DNA of 64,000 nucleotides from Crystallibacter permensis (GTDB lineage Bacteria; Actinomycetota; Actinomycetes; Actinomycetales; Micrococcaceae), in the NCBI RefSeq assembly GCF_025960875.1, contig NZ_JAODLR010000001.1:454883-518882 (forward strand), given 5' to 3'. The position numbers and the translations under genes are program-made. The notes below the pieces were generated by a model. The model saw nothing but the letters and a program-made list of their open reading frames with translations, was not told the origin of the DNA and searched no databases. Below, piece after piece: positions 35,511 to 44,962 of this stretch. How positions within the stretch are numbered: the first letter of the stretch is position 1; every line of letters begins with the position of its first letter.

Positions 35511-37082
35511 GTGAATGCAGCAAAAACTACACGTAAGACTATAACCGGACAGCGGCCCGAGGACGAAAGGCTGCCCATCGGCAAGTCCTTTGCCTACGGT
35601 CTCCAGCACGTTTTGACCATGTACGGCGGTATCATCGCGGTGCCTCTGATTGTCGGCACTGCGGCCGGCATGAGCCAGGACGAAATCGCCCTGCTCATCG
35701 CCTCCTGCCTCTTTGTTGGCGGTGCGGCAACCATCCTGCAAAGCTACGGCGTCAAGTTCTTCGGATCGCAGTTACCGCTGGTGCAGGGTGTTTCCTTCGC
35801 CGGGGTTGCGACCATGACGGCCATTCTCAGCGGCGGCGGCGGCATCGAGATGGTGTTCGGATCCGTGCTGGTCGCGTCAGTGATTGGTCTGGCGATCGCT
35901 CCGTTCTTCGCCAAGGTCATCAAGTTCTTCCCGCCGGTAGTCACCGGCGTCATCATCACCACTATCGGCCTCACGCTCATGCCGGTCGCAGCCAACTGGG
36001 CCATGGGCGGCAACTCCAAGGCGGAGGACTATGGCAGCCTGGCCAACATCGGGCTCGCCGCCGGAACGCTTGCTGCGGTGCTGCTGCTGAGCAAGCTCGG
36101 CAACGCGGCCATCTCCCGCCTGTCCATCCTGCTGGCGATTGTCGCCGGCACCGTCGTCGCGGCACTCCTGGGCATCGCCGACTTCTCCAACGTGGGCAGC
36201 GGCGCCATCTTCGCCTTCCCGCAGCCCTTCGCCTTCGGCTGGCCGGTGTTCGACCTCGCAGCCATCATCTCGATGACCATCGTCATCCTCGTCACGATGA
36301 CGGAAACAACGGCGGACATCCTGGCGGTCGGCGAAATTGCCAAGACCAAGGTCAACTCGCGGCGCATTGCGGACGGGCTGCGGGCAGACATGCTCTCCAG
36401 CGCCCTGGCGCCGGTGTTCAACTCCTTCACGCAGACTGCTTTCGCCCAGAATGTCGGGCTGGTAGCGATCACGGGAGTGAAGAGCCGTTTCGTGGTGACC
36501 GCAGGTGGCGTCATCATGCTGGTCCTGGGGCTGCTGCCGATCCTGGGCCGCGTTGTCGCAGCCGTGCCGACGCCCGTCCTCGGCGGTGCCGGCATCGTTC
36601 TCTTCGGCACAGTGGCCGCCAGCGGCATCCGCACGCTGTCCAAGGTCGATTACAAAGACAACATGAACATGATCATCGTGGCCGTGTCGCTGGCCTTCGG
36701 CATGATCCCCGTGGTGTCCCCGACCTTCTACGATGAGTTCCCCACCTGGTTCGGCATCATCTTCCACTCCGGCATCAGCTCCGCCGCCATCATGGCCGTG
36801 CTGCTGAACCTGCTCTTCAACCACCTGAAGGCCGGAAACTCTGATCAGCAGTCCTCGCTGGTGGCCAGCCCGCCGCGCATGGTACGCGAGGACGAGCTGC
36901 AGGCGCTGCAGGACGGCGACTACTACCAGGGCGGCAAACTGATGGCCGAGGACGGCACCGAGATCCCGGTGGTCACTGCCCAGCAGTACCAGATTGTCAA
37001 GGAAAAGCTGGACAAGGGCGAGATCAACTGCCACGAGGACATCCGCAGGATTTGCGACGGCGAGTCCGCCAACGAACACTAG
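35511..37082 (+). CDS. NCS2 family urate/xanthine permease
   Basis: A 523-residue nucleobase:cation symporter-2 protein with about fourteen membrane helices. The family signature VTMTETTADILAVGEI is near residue 265, and the N-terminal loop has LQHVLTMYGGIIAVPLIVG with the conserved His. QLPLVQGVSFAG marks helix 3. Placement directly after uricase points to urate (or xanthine) uptake. The hydrophilic C-terminal tail of about 70 residues is longer than usual. AAGGAGGT precedes GTG 35511 at an ideal distance, so translation should be strong. Confidence 0.92.
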   Translation: MNAAKTTRKTITGQRPEDERLPIGKSFAYGLQHVLTMYGGIIAVPLIVGTAAGMSQDEIALLIASCLFVGGAATILQSYGVKFFGSQLPLVQGVSFAGVATMTAILSGGGGIEMVFGSVLVASVIGLAIAPFFAKVIKFFPPVVTGVIITTIGLTLMPVAANWAMGGNSKAEDYGSLANIGLAAGTLAAVLLLSKLGNAAISRLSILLAIVAGTVVAALLGIADFSNVGSGAIFAFPQPFAFGWPVFDLAAIISMTIVILVTMTETTADILAVGEIAKTKVNSRRIADGLRADMLSSALAPVFNSFTQTAFAQNVGLVAITGVKSRFVVTAGGVIMLVLGLLPILGRVVAAVPTPVLGGAGIVLFGTVAASGIRTLSKVDYKDNMNMIIVAVSLAFGMIPVVSPTFYDEFPTWFGIIFHSGISSAAIMAVLLNLLFNHLKAGNSDQQSSLVASPPRMVREDELQALQDGDYYQGGKLMAEDGTEIPVVTAQQYQIVKEKLDKGEINCHEDIRRICDGESANEH

Positions 37083-37090
37083 CAACGTGC

Positions 37091-37139
37091 CTTGGGGCCG
37101 GTCCCGCTCCGCATCCAGCGGATCGGGACCGGCCCGAAG
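37091..37139. terminator. Long GC-rich hairpin between permease and deaminase genes
   Basis: CTTGGGGCCGGTCCCG (37091-37106) pairs with CGGGACCGGCCCGAAG (37124-37139) with one mismatch, and TCCGC/GCGGA extends the stem inside. It has no T-run. It lies in the 158-base gap before the deaminase, which could have its own promoter. Confidence 0.6.
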
Positions 37140-37240
37140 CGATCTCCTGGATCAGCAGACAGGACAACACTGAGCTGGCGGCATCGCCGTCGTTATTTGT
37201 CAACGCTCGGCGCCAAGACCTGTACCTGACAAGGAGCATC

Positions 37241-38593
37241 ATGACTGCACGTACCTGGGTGAAGAACCCGCTGGCCATTTTCACCGCCAATAACGACGAC
37301 GCCGCGGGCGGGCTGGTGGTCGAAGGCGGCGAAATCGTCGAACTCGTGGCCGCCGGCCAGACACCGCGCGAACCCTGGACAACCGTGTTCGACGCCAGGG
37401 AGCACGTGGTGCTGCCGGGCCTGATCAACACCCACCACCACTTCTACCAAACGCTCACCCGGGCCTGGGCACCGGTGGTCAACGTGCCGCTGTTCCCGTG
37501 GCTGATCAACCTGTATCCGGTCTGGGCGCGACTGACTCCCCGCTACCTGGAGCTCGCCACCAAGGCGGCGCTGGCCGAACTGCTGCTCTCCGGCTGCACC
37601 ACGGCGGCGGACCACCACTACCTCTTTCCGGCGGGCATGGAGGACTCCATCGATGTCCAGGTGCAGGTGGTGCGCGAACTGGGGATGCGCGCCATGCTCA
37701 CCCGCGGTTCCATGACCCTCGGGGAGGACGACGGCGGCCTGCCGCCCCAGAGCACAGTCCAGGCTCCCGAGGTGATCCTCGCCGACAGCGAGCGGCTGAT
37801 CGGGCGCTACCACGAGCGCGGGCCCGGTGCGCAGATCCAGATCGCGCTGGCACCTTGTTCACCGTTCTCCGTCACTCCGGAGATCATGAAAGACAGTGCC
37901 GCCCTCGCCGCACAGCATGACGTCCGGCTGCACACGCATCTGGCGGAAACCATCGACGAAGAGGACTTTTGCCTCGAACGGTTCGGCCTGCGGCCGCTGG
38001 ACTACCTGGAAAGCGTGGACTGGCTGGCACCCCGAACGTGGCTGGGCCACGGCATCCACTTCAGCGATGCGGAAGTGGCGCAGCTCGGCGCCGCCGGGGT
38101 CGGCGTGGCGCACTGCCCCAGCTCCAACATGCGGCTGGCCTCCGGCATCTGCCGTGCCATCGAACTGGAGGACGCCGGCGTGAACGTCGGGCTGGGCGTG
38201 GACGGATCGGCGTCGAACGATGGCTCCAACATGATTCTCGAGGCGAAGCAGGCCCTGTATCTGCAGCGGCTGCGCTACGGCGCCGAGCTCGCGACACCGG
38301 AGCGCGCACTCGGCTGGGCCACCAAAGGCTCGGCGCAGGCGCTGGGCCGGACGGATATCGGCGAGCTCGCCGTGGGGAAGCAGGCCGATCTGGCGTTCTT
38401 TAAACTGGATGAGCTGCGCTTTTCGGGCAGCCATGACCCGCTGTCCGCGCTGCTGCTGTGCGGCGCAGACCGGGCCGATCGGGTTATGGTCGGCGGCCAA
38501 TGGCGCGTGGTGGACGGGCAGATCGAGGGGCTGGATCTCCAGGAACTGATCGCGGAGCATTCCGCAGCCGCCCGACAGCTGGTCGCCGGCTGA
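37241..38593 (+). CDS. 8-oxoguanine / guanine deaminase (amidohydrolase)
   Basis: A 450-residue zinc amidohydrolase. NTHHHFYQTLTRAW near residue 62 holds the first metal-binding His pair, HTHLAET near 230 the next His, WLGHGIHFSD near 268 the next, and GLGVDGSASNDGSN near 320 the metal-binding Asp. The combination RAWAPVVNVPLFPWL after the HxH motif is typical of 8-oxoguanine deaminases, which convert 8-oxoguanine to urate and feed this operon directly. Guanine deaminase or another cyclic-amidine deaminase is the alternative. ATG 37241 has AAGGAG before it. Confidence 0.86.
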   Translation: MTARTWVKNPLAIFTANNDDAAGGLVVEGGEIVELVAAGQTPREPWTTVFDAREHVVLPGLINTHHHFYQTLTRAWAPVVNVPLFPWLINLYPVWARLTPRYLELATKAALAELLLSGCTTAADHHYLFPAGMEDSIDVQVQVVRELGMRAMLTRGSMTLGEDDGGLPPQSTVQAPEVILADSERLIGRYHERGPGAQIQIALAPCSPFSVTPEIMKDSAALAAQHDVRLHTHLAETIDEEDFCLERFGLRPLDYLESVDWLAPRTWLGHGIHFSDAEVAQLGAAGVGVAHCPSSNMRLASGICRAIELEDAGVNVGLGVDGSASNDGSNMILEAKQALYLQRLRYGAELATPERALGWATKGSAQALGRTDIGELAVGKQADLAFFKLDELRFSGSHDPLSALLLCGADRADRVMVGGQWRVVDGQIEGLDLQELIAEHSAAARQLVAG

Positions 38594-38633
38594 AGCTCGC
38601 GCCGCTGGAAATTTCCAAGTTCGTACGGCAAGA

Positions 38634-39086
38634 ATGGCACTTATGGAATCTTCCCGTATGCCTTCACGCCGTTCGCTCCTGACCGTTAGCGCCGCCGCAG
38701 GAACGGCGGGCGTCCTTGCCGGCTGCTCGCCCTTCCAGAATCTCGTTGGAGATACCAGCGGCGAACCGGCGGCCGTCAGCGTAGAAGGCACGCCCGTGCG
38801 GGTGGGCAAGCTCAGCGAGGTCCAGGTCGGCGGGTCCGCCAACCTGGAGGTTGAAGGAAAGCCGATCCTGATTCACCGCCCGGACGAGGAGACCGTCCTT
38901 GCCTACAGCGCCGAGTGCACCCACCAGGGCTGCAAGGTGGCCGCGACGGAAAGCGAGATCGCGTGCCCATGCCACAACTCGACGTTCGCCCTGACGGACG
39001 GGGCAGTGACGGGAGGGCCCGCTCCCGCACCGCTGCCTCGTTTTGCTGCAGCGATCGACGGCGAGTGGATCACCGTCGTCGTCTAG
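38634..39086 (+). CDS. Rieske [2Fe-2S] lipoprotein with Tat-type signal
   Basis: A 150-residue exported Rieske protein. The N-terminus carries PSRRSLLTVSAAAGTAG with a twin arginine, then the lipobox LAGC at residues 29-32, so it is folded with its cluster, exported by Tat and lipid-anchored. The cluster ligands are CTHQGC and CPCHNS (Cys-x-His and Cys-x2-His). ALTDGAVTGGPAPAPLP after the second motif is standard. It probably passes electrons in the membrane; the partner is not here. The frame has in-frame ATGs at 38634, 38643 and 38658; the last is closest to the signal. Confidence 0.86.
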   Translation: MALMESSRMPSRRSLLTVSAAAGTAGVLAGCSPFQNLVGDTSGEPAAVSVEGTPVRVGKLSEVQVGGSANLEVEGKPILIHRPDEETVLAYSAECTHQGCKVAATESEIACPCHNSTFALTDGAVTGGPAPAPLPRFAAAIDGEWITVVV

Positions 39087-39132
39087 AGAGAACCCTTGGT
39101 CGCAAGCTGAAGCGGGGGGGTGCCCCCGTCGC

Positions 39133-39606
39133 TTAGCCGATAAGCGAGACGCCGAGGCTGGCTAAGACGCCGAATGCGACGCCCCAGAGGATGATCGAGA
39201 CGATTTGCCACAAAATAACGGCATTCTTCGACGCTCCGAACGAGACCATCGCGGCCGAGGTGATCTGGCTTGGCAGAATGGTCTGGCCCAGCAGGCTCAC
39301 GCCTGCGACGCCGTACTTGTCGAATTGTGCGCGAAGCTTCTGTCGGCGGGCAGAGAGCTCCTTGCGTGCCTTACCGCTGACTACCCTCGAGCGCACGCTG
39401 TGGGCGCTGAGCACGAAGAGCAGCATGGAGATCACGTTGCCGACGATAGCGGCTGCGATCGCGACCACCGGGTTAATGCCGGCGAGTACGCCGATTACCG
39501 ACCCGAAGTAGGACTCAATAAACGGAATCGCAGCCGCGAATATCACGCCCACCCACTGAAGCACGGTGGGAAGCGAGGCCGTGAAGTCTTGCAGTGCGTC
39601 GATCAT
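39133..39606 (-). CDS. Small multidrug export family protein
   Basis: A 157-residue membrane protein with four to five helices. Helix 1 region FAAAIPFIESYFGSVIGVLAG and the C-terminal ILWQIVSIILWGVAFGVLAS are typical of the small multidrug export family (Sm_multidrug_ex). A basic cytoplasmic loop follows helix 3 (VSGKARKELSARRQKLRAQ), then GVAGVSLLGQTILPSQITSA. Its export role is inferred from a family name and is not demonstrated here. The start is ATG 39606. It is convergent with the Rieske gene. Confidence 0.75.
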   Translation of the reverse strand: MIDALQDFTASLPTVLQWVGVIFAAAIPFIESYFGSVIGVLAGINPVVAIAAAIVGNVISMLLFVLSAHSVRSRVVSGKARKELSARRQKLRAQFDKYGVAGVSLLGQTILPSQITSAAMVSFGASKNAVILWQIVSIILWGVAFGVLASLGVSLIG

Positions 39607-39978
39607 GAATGATTCCTCTTATGGTGGTGCGAACGGGGGAGGGACGCATCTACGTCGCCCTCGTCGCGGGCGCTCAGGGCCGATTACGAGCCTAGCGAAG
39701 ACCGTCCGTAGCCGGATGCTTCCAGAGGGTGATCTTCCGGCACACATGCGGAGATTGAAAGATCAGGGAGGACGCCCGGGCACACTTCACTGGTGCCGGT
39801 AGTGCGGCAGATCGATTCATCGATCCGAGCTTTTCTTAGAATGCAGCAGCAGAAGCCTCGAGGTCCTTGACCGATAAATGTCAGGCTTCAGCTTTGGATG
39901 GAGTGGCAACACGACAGGATGCGTCGGGCCGGCCGCAGGGATTGCGGCCGGCCCACCATACAGACACTCTTTAGGGAG
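39607..39978. other. 372-base gap with a terminator hairpin
   Basis: No coding or RNA gene is visible. GGGCCGGCCGCA (39926-39937) pairs exactly with TGCGGCCGGCCC (39943-39954) over a five-base loop; it lies 25 bases after the stop of the minus-strand MHS transporter gene and should be its terminator, although no T-run follows. The rest looks featureless. Confidence 0.6.
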
Positions 39979-41364
39979 TCAGTGCTTTGAGACTGCTACA
40001 TCGTCGCGACGGGTCAGGTCCACATCCTTGGTTTCGGGCATGAGGAATGCTGTCAGGAGAGTTATTCCGGAAACGACCATGAGGTAGACCAGGAACAGGT
40101 TATGTTGTCCGCTCTGAGCCAGGAACGTATTGATATATGGTGCGGTACCGCCAAAAATAGCCGTCGCTAGGGACAGCGGGCCGGCGACACCTGCTGCACG
40201 GACATTAGTGGGAAACACCTCAGCCCAGATCGCACCGTTGACGCCGAAGAGGCAGGCAAGTACGGCCAGCGCGATGATCATGGCTGCCAGCAGCCGGCTG
40301 AAGCTTCCGTCGATGAGGCCGTCCAACGGAAACGTCAGGAGGATGAACCCGACGCCGAACAGCACAACGAATAGGCGCCTGCCGAACCGGTCCGACAGCC
40401 ATCCGACGAAGGGAATGGCGATGAGGAAGATGACCTGGGCGATCAGGCTTGCCGTCAACGCGCTCGTGGGGTCCTGGCCGCGGTTGAGCTGGGCGAAGGT
40501 CGGTGTGAAGATCAGCCAGGTGTAAAACATGATCGATCCGCCTGCGGACAGGCCGAAGACAACGGCCACTCCTCTCCAGTTCCGGACCAGGGCACGGAGC
40601 GTCGGCTCCGTCCGCTTCTTGCCGCCGGCCGTCTTTTCGGAACGCGGTGTGCTCAGGCTGGTATCTGTGTCTGTGCCGGTTGCGGCGACGAACACGTCGG
40701 ACTCCGAGATTTTGCGCCGCAGGTACAGGGCGTAGAGGCCCAGGATGCCGCCGATGCCGAAGGCTACGCGCCATCCCCATGCTGCGATCTGGGATTCATC
40801 GAGGACGGAGTTGATGATGAGTCCGGTGAAGGTGGCAAGGATCGTGCCCAGGACAACACTGACCCAGGACGAACTGCCGTACAGGGCGCGCCGGTTCTTC
40901 GGGGCGCGTTCGACCAGGTACGTGACCGATGTGCCCATCTCTCCGCCGTGCGCCAGGCCCTGGATCAGTCGTGCTGCCAGCAGGATCAAAGAGGCGGCGA
41001 TGCCGACGGTGTCAAAGGTGGGCGCGACGGCGATGACGAGGCTGCCCGCGGCGGTGATCATCATGGCCAGGGTCAGGCTTTTCTTCCGGCCGACCCGGTC
41101 CGCGTAGGCGCCGAAGAGGAACCCGCCCAGGGGCCGGGTGATGAAGCCGACGGCGAAGACCGCGAGAGTGGCCAGGAGCGCGGAGACCCGATCCTGCGAC
41201 TGGAAGAACTGGGTGGAGAAGTACGAGGCAAAGATCGTGTAGATCGTCCAGTCGTACCATTCCAAGGTGTTGCCGAAGTTGACGGCGACCAGGTCGCGGA
41301 ACCGCTTTGCCACGTCTGTGGCGGGAGGATTCACCGCCGGGATTTCTGAACGGGAGCTGTTCAT
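39979..41364 (-). CDS. MFS transporter, metabolite:H+ symporter (MHS) type
   Basis: A 461-residue major facilitator of the MHS group, which imports organic acids or betaine with protons. The N-terminus LVAVNFGNTLEWYDWTIYTI is the MHS hallmark, followed by the loop FGAYADRVGRKKSL, EMGTSVTYLVERAPKNRRAL and the central loop of about 50 residues with Ser/Thr-rich charged sequence. Related proteins carry shikimate, citrate, or aromatic acids. It is 48 bases downstream of the flavin reductase-like gene, both on the minus strand, under a GntR regulator that is transcribed outward. Confidence 0.87.
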   Translation of the reverse strand: MNSSRSEIPAVNPPATDVAKRFRDLVAVNFGNTLEWYDWTIYTIFASYFSTQFFQSQDRVSALLATLAVFAVGFITRPLGGFLFGAYADRVGRKKSLTLAMMITAAGSLVIAVAPTFDTVGIAASLILLAARLIQGLAHGGEMGTSVTYLVERAPKNRRALYGSSSWVSVVLGTILATFTGLIINSVLDESQIAAWGWRVAFGIGGILGLYALYLRRKISESDVFVAATGTDTDTSLSTPRSEKTAGGKKRTEPTLRALVRNWRGVAVVFGLSAGGSIMFYTWLIFTPTFAQLNRGQDPTSALTASLIAQVIFLIAIPFVGWLSDRFGRRLFVVLFGVGFILLTFPLDGLIDGSFSRLLAAMIIALAVLACLFGVNGAIWAEVFPTNVRAAGVAGPLSLATAIFGGTAPYINTFLAQSGQHNLFLVYLMVVSGITLLTAFLMPETKDVDLTRRDDVAVSKH

Positions 41365-41412
41365 TGTGGGGCCTTTCTGGGAGCTTCTTGTTGGGCTCGG
41401 CCGGTCCTGCCG

Positions 41413-42066
41413 CTATGCCCGGCCTTCAAGCCCGGACTGGGCGTACTCATCGGAACCGGGGACCCGCATCTCGAACGTGTCGGTGACTACGGTGTAATCG
41501 AAGTAGCCCATGCGGGCGATCGGCCGGATGGAAGGGATGTCGAGTTTGCCTTCCGGGGTGATCACGGAGTCCTGGATATGGATTTTCTCGACCTGCGCGA
41601 AGACGATGTCGATTGTTCCGACATCGGAGTTCCCGGTCAGGCGGTGGGTGCTCATGTACCGGCACTCGAATTTGACCGGGCTTTCGGCCACCATCGGGAT
41701 CTTGTAGTTGTCGGCGTATTCGCGTGTGACGCCCATCAGGTCGAATTCGTTCTCCTCGGGCGGCAGCGCCATCGCGCTGATGTTGACGGCTTCGCGGAGG
41801 TCGTATGTGGCCATGTTCCAGACGAACCACCCGGTCTGCTCGGCGTTGAGCACGGTGTCCTTGCGCCGGCCGTCCGGGTACTGGTTGGCCGAGAACATGA
41901 CCATCGGCGGATCGAACGTGAGGTTCTGCCACTGGCTGTAGGGGGCGATGTTTTCCACACCGTCCTTGCTGACGCTGGAGAGCCAGCCAATGGGCCGGGG
42001 AACCGTGCAGCTCTTGAATGGCGAGTAGGGCAAGGGGTTCGGGTCTGTTTGTGGCGAGTATTTCAT
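41413..42066 (-). CDS. Flavin reductase-like (split-barrel FMN) protein
   Basis: A 217-residue protein of the flavin reductase-like FMN-binding split barrel family. The N-terminal KSCTVPRPIGWLSSVSKDGV with NIAPYSQWQNLTFDPPMVMF is the FMN-binding region. KDTVLNAEQTGWFVWNMATY follows. The C-terminal DIPSIRPIARMGYFDYTVV is typical of the subgroup found with transport and catabolic genes. It may supply reduced flavin to a monooxygenase or be an oxidoreductase itself; no monooxygenase is near. CAAGGAGCG precedes ATG 42066. Confidence 0.82.
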   Translation of the reverse strand: MKYSPQTDPNPLPYSPFKSCTVPRPIGWLSSVSKDGVENIAPYSQWQNLTFDPPMVMFSANQYPDGRRKDTVLNAEQTGWFVWNMATYDLREAVNISAMALPPEENEFDLMGVTREYADNYKIPMVAESPVKFECRYMSTHRLTGNSDVGTIDIVFAQVEKIHIQDSVITPEGKLDIPSIRPIARMGYFDYTVVTDTFEMRVPGSDEYAQSGLEGRA

Positions 42067-42104
42067 TGCGGGTCGCTCCTTGTGTGAACTGGATCACGTA
42101 TCGC

Positions 42105-42121
42105 TATATTCAACCAATATA
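42105..42121. promoter_or_regulatory. Inverted repeat TATATT-N5-AATATA, likely GntR operator
   Basis: TATATT (42105-42110) and AATATA (42116-42121) flank CAACC in the 127-base divergent gap between the flavin reductase and GntR genes. The region is A+T-rich and includes further partial repeats (GGAATAT, GATATT-like). The location fits autoregulation and control of the reductase/transporter pair. Confidence 0.5.
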
Positions 42122-42193
42122 TCGGTGGAATATCAATAGGTCGTCGCTTTCGTCTTATGATCAAGCAGTAGACAGGAAGGTGCGCGGAGAACA

Positions 42194-42850
42194 ATGGGTA
42201 AGTCAGAAGAGGTTTATGCGTCTTTGGTGCGCATGATCGAGAAGGGCGAACTCGAAGCGGGCGGCCTCGTTTCCGAGTCCGGGCTGATGGAACGGACAGG
42301 ATTTGGAAGAACCCCTGTCCGGGAAGCGGTACAGCGGCTCGCACGGGACCACATGGTCCGTATCCATCCGAGCAAAGGAATTGAGATTCCGGCCATTTCG
42401 GTGGAGGACCAGTTGAAGCGCTTGGAGGTCCGGCGAGTAATGGAAGTTCTGGCTGTCACGCTGGCCTGTGAACGGAGCACCAGCAAGGAAGCGGAGGTGA
42501 TGTCCGCACTGGCTGCTACCTTGGACGGACACCATGCTCTGGACGAATACTCGGAAACGGTGCGCCGGACGCACGAACTGATTACTGCCAGTGCCCGCAA
42601 CGACTATCTGGCCGAAGCCATGGCTCCCCTGCAGGGGTTGTCCCGTCGGTTCTGGCTCACCCACGTCCTCGATGAGCAGCATGAAATTGCTGTGGGCAGC
42701 GTCCATCATCGGCACATACTTGAGGCAATCTCTGCGCGGGACATATCAAAGGCGAGAGAGTCCTCGATTGCCCTTAATGACTACCTTGTTGAGTTCGCCT
42801 TGTCCGTGATCAACAGCCGTGCACCTCGCCAAGCCGCGCGCACTATCTAA
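42194..42850 (+). CDS. GntR family transcriptional regulator, FCD type
   Basis: A 218-residue regulator with an N-terminal winged helix (residues 5-70): VSESGLMERTGFGRTPVREA is the GntR recognition helix pattern, followed by RLARDHMVRIHPSKGIEI. The C-terminal FCD helical domain (about 80-205) has the metal-type residues in EVLAVTLACE, HELITASARNDYLA and VGSVHHRHILEAI. It probably represses the divergent flavin reductase/MHS transporter operon until an organic acid binds. GGAGA precedes ATG 42194. A strong hairpin follows. Confidence 0.87.
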   Translation: MGKSEEVYASLVRMIEKGELEAGGLVSESGLMERTGFGRTPVREAVQRLARDHMVRIHPSKGIEIPAISVEDQLKRLEVRRVMEVLAVTLACERSTSKEAEVMSALAATLDGHHALDEYSETVRRTHELITASARNDYLAEAMAPLQGLSRRFWLTHVLDEQHEIAVGSVHHRHILEAISARDISKARESSIALNDYLVEFALSVINSRAPRQAARTI

Positions 42851-42883
42851 AGCCACTTCCTGAGGAAGTCCTCGAGGGCAGAA

Positions 42884-42924
42884 CTGCTGCGGCAGAGGCC
42901 TCGATGAGGCCTCTGCCGCAGCAG
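42884..42924. terminator. 19-base-pair perfect hairpin between convergent genes
   Basis: CTGCTGCGGCAGAGGCCTC (42884-42902) pairs exactly with its inverse complement (42906-42924), with GAT as the loop. It lies between the GntR gene and the lactate permease, and can terminate both. Confidence 0.88.
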
Positions 42925-42995
42925 GTGTTTGCTGTTTGGGTGGCTCGGATCAGGGCGAACACGAACGGAGCCGGCAGGGGGTGGCGACCCGCAGT

Positions 42996-44786
42996 TTATG
43001 TTCGGCTGGTCTTCAACGATCTGGTGGCGGCGGGCTGCCGTTTCATCCACCCGATGAGTACGGCCAATCCTGCAAGCAGCAGTACGAGCATGATCGTGCC
43101 GAGGTTCAGGCCCAACCCATGGATAAAGACATACGCCAGGGCGCCGGCCGCCAAACAGTAGTACGTAGTGATGATGATTGTCTTGCGTAGTAGATCTCCC
43201 TCCCGACCGAGGAGGCCCACTGTGGCGGAGGCGGCGACGATATTGTGAATAGCGATCGGATTGCCGCCGGCACCTCCGACGGCTTGGGCTGCCACCACAG
43301 TCTCCGGGGGTACACCGATGGTGCTGCCGCTGGAGAACTGGAACTGCGAGAAGGTCAGATTGGAAATGGTGTTGGAGCCGGCGATGAAGGCTCCCAGCGC
43401 ACCGATCCAAGGTGCTATTACCGGCCATGAGTTGCCGGTCAGTGCCGCTGCACCTTCTGCAAGGGTTACCGGCATGCTGGGCAGGCCCGAGTCGTTGAGG
43501 CCGGGGCCGGACTGGATCAGAATGCGTACCAGCGGCACGGCGAACAACAGGGCTACCGCTGTTCCTGCCAACTGTCCGCCGGATACCTTCCAGGTTTCGA
43601 TGATCTGTCGTCCCTTGAATCGATGCAGCGCATAACCGGCGATCGAGGCAAGGATCAAGATGAACCCCGGCAGGTAAAAAGGCTGCACGGAAGTCGAAAT
43701 CTCCGTTCCCAGGATGTTCTCGAATGGAATGGCCATGTTGGTCAGGAAGTTCTTCAATGGTTCAATAGTCCGGCTGCATACCAGCAGGGCGGCCATCAGA
43801 ACATAGGGAGACCATGCGCGGACTACGCTCATCCGAGCGGAAGTATCTGTCGCCTCGGCCGGCTCAATGGTGCCCATCCACCGCTCAGACCAGCCGGATC
43901 GCGGACCGAAGTCGAATGTTTCCTTCGGCATGAGAAATCCGCGGCTGGAGGTAAACATGACCAGCGTCAGTCCGATTACTCCACCGATAAGTGACGGAAA
44001 CTCGGGGCCGAGGAAGCGGGCCACCAGCACGTAGGGGACGGTCATGGCCAGCGACGCGTACAGGGCAAACGGCCAGATCGCCAGACCATCGCGGAACCGT
44101 CGTTCCGGACCGAAGAAGCCGGTGAGCATGCACACGAGGAACAAGGGTATGAGCAGGCCAATGATGGCGTGGAGTAGGGCAACTTCGAATCCGATGGAAG
44201 CGACGAAATCAGGAAAGGTGACGCCGAGTACAGCCATACGGCTCTCGACGGCGGGATCGCCTCCGAGTCCTCCGCCGACGCCGATGATGATCGGCGTTCC
44301 GACGGCGCCAAAACTTACCGGCGTACTCTGGATGATCAGGCCCACCATCACAGCGGCCATAGCGGGAAAGCCAAGAGCGAGGAGCAGGGGTGCGACGACG
44401 GCGGCAGGGGTCCCGAAGCCGGAGGCGCCTTCAATGAAACTGCCGAAGAGCCAGCCGATAATGATCGCCTGAACACGCCTGTCCGCGGAGATGTTGTTGA
44501 AGCCGGCGCGGATGGTGGCCATCGCCCCACCCACGGTCAGCGTGGCGAGCAGCAGCAATGCGCCGAACACGACGTACAGCAGGGTTGCCGCTATGATCAG
44601 GCCTTCCAGCGAGGCTGCCAGGATTCCGGTGAAGTCCATTTTCCACGCCAGCATTGCCACCAGCACAGCGGCGACATAACCCACCGGCATGGCGAACTTG
44701 GCGGGCCATCGAAATCCAGCCAGCAGGACGCCCACTACAAGGATGGGTGCCAGTGCCAGGAGACTGAGAACTGCGAGATTATCCAC
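42996..44786 (-). CDS. lctP: L-lactate permease
   Basis: A 596-residue LctP/LldP family permease with about thirteen helices that imports lactate (also glycolate) with protons. Signature stretches: [20 protein letters not shown] near residue 115-135, [19 protein letters not shown] near 160, and [17 protein letters not shown] and [19 protein letters not shown] in the C-terminal half. The start is GTG 44786 with AAAGGATC upstream. It is divergent from the LldR-type regulator, with two operator-like palindromes between them. Confidence 0.94.
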   Translation of the reverse strand: MDNLAVLSLLALAPILVVGVLLAGFRWPAKFAMPVGYVAAVLVAMLAWKMDFTGILAASLEGLIIAATLLYVVFGALLLLATLTVGGAMATIRAGFNNISADRRVQAIIIGWLFGSFIEGASGFGTPAAVVAPLLLALGFPAMAAVMVGLIIQSTPVSFGAVGTPIIIGVGGGLGGDPAVESRMAVLGVTFPDFVASIGFEVALLHAIIGLLIPLFLVCMLTGFFGPERRFRDGLAIWPFALYASLAMTVPYVLVARFLGPEFPSLIGGVIGLTLVMFTSSRGFLMPKETFDFGPRSGWSERWMGTIEPAEATDTSARMSVVRAWSPYVLMAALLVCSRTIEPLKNFLTNMAIPFENILGTEISTSVQPFYLPGFILILASIAGYALHRFKGRQIIETWKVSGGQLAGTAVALLFAVPLVRILIQSGPGLNDSGLPSMPVTLAEGAAALTGNSWPVIAPWIGALGAFIAGSNTISNLTFSQFQFSSGSTIGVPPETVVAAQAVGGAGGNPIAIHNIVAASATVGLLGREGDLLRKTIIITTYYCLAAGALAYVFIHGLGLNLGTIMLVLLLAGLAVLIGWMKRQPAATRSLKTSRT

Positions 44787-44890
44787 AATTCGATCCTTTC
44801 TGGCCGATTCTCGCGGTGCGGGTCTGAAGGAAGCGGGGTTGCCGCCCGGCTGGAGTATGGCTGATCATGAGGATCCTCTTCTGGGGGATG

Positions 44891-44945
44891 TGTGGTTCGA
44901 CCACAAGCGTGATGCATGACACAATACGGTATTGGTCGGACCACA
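44891..44945. promoter_or_regulatory. Two LldR-type operators between permease and regulator genes
   Basis: TGTGGT-TCG-ACCACA (44891-44905) is a perfect 6+6 palindrome with a 3-base centre. TTGGT-CGG-ACCACA (44932-44945) is a slightly weaker second copy. Both contain TNGTNNNACNA, the site known for LldR of Corynebacterium glutamicum. A third copy lies before the lutA gene. They should let the regulator control its own gene and the permease. Confidence 0.75.
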
Positions 44946-44962
44946 TCAAGTAGTGTTGGAAT

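Noticed and set aside
35877..37085. 402-codon open frame opposite the NCS2 permease
   Set aside because: Composition rich in His, Asp and Arg without a fold, as expected from the reverse of a membrane protein gene.
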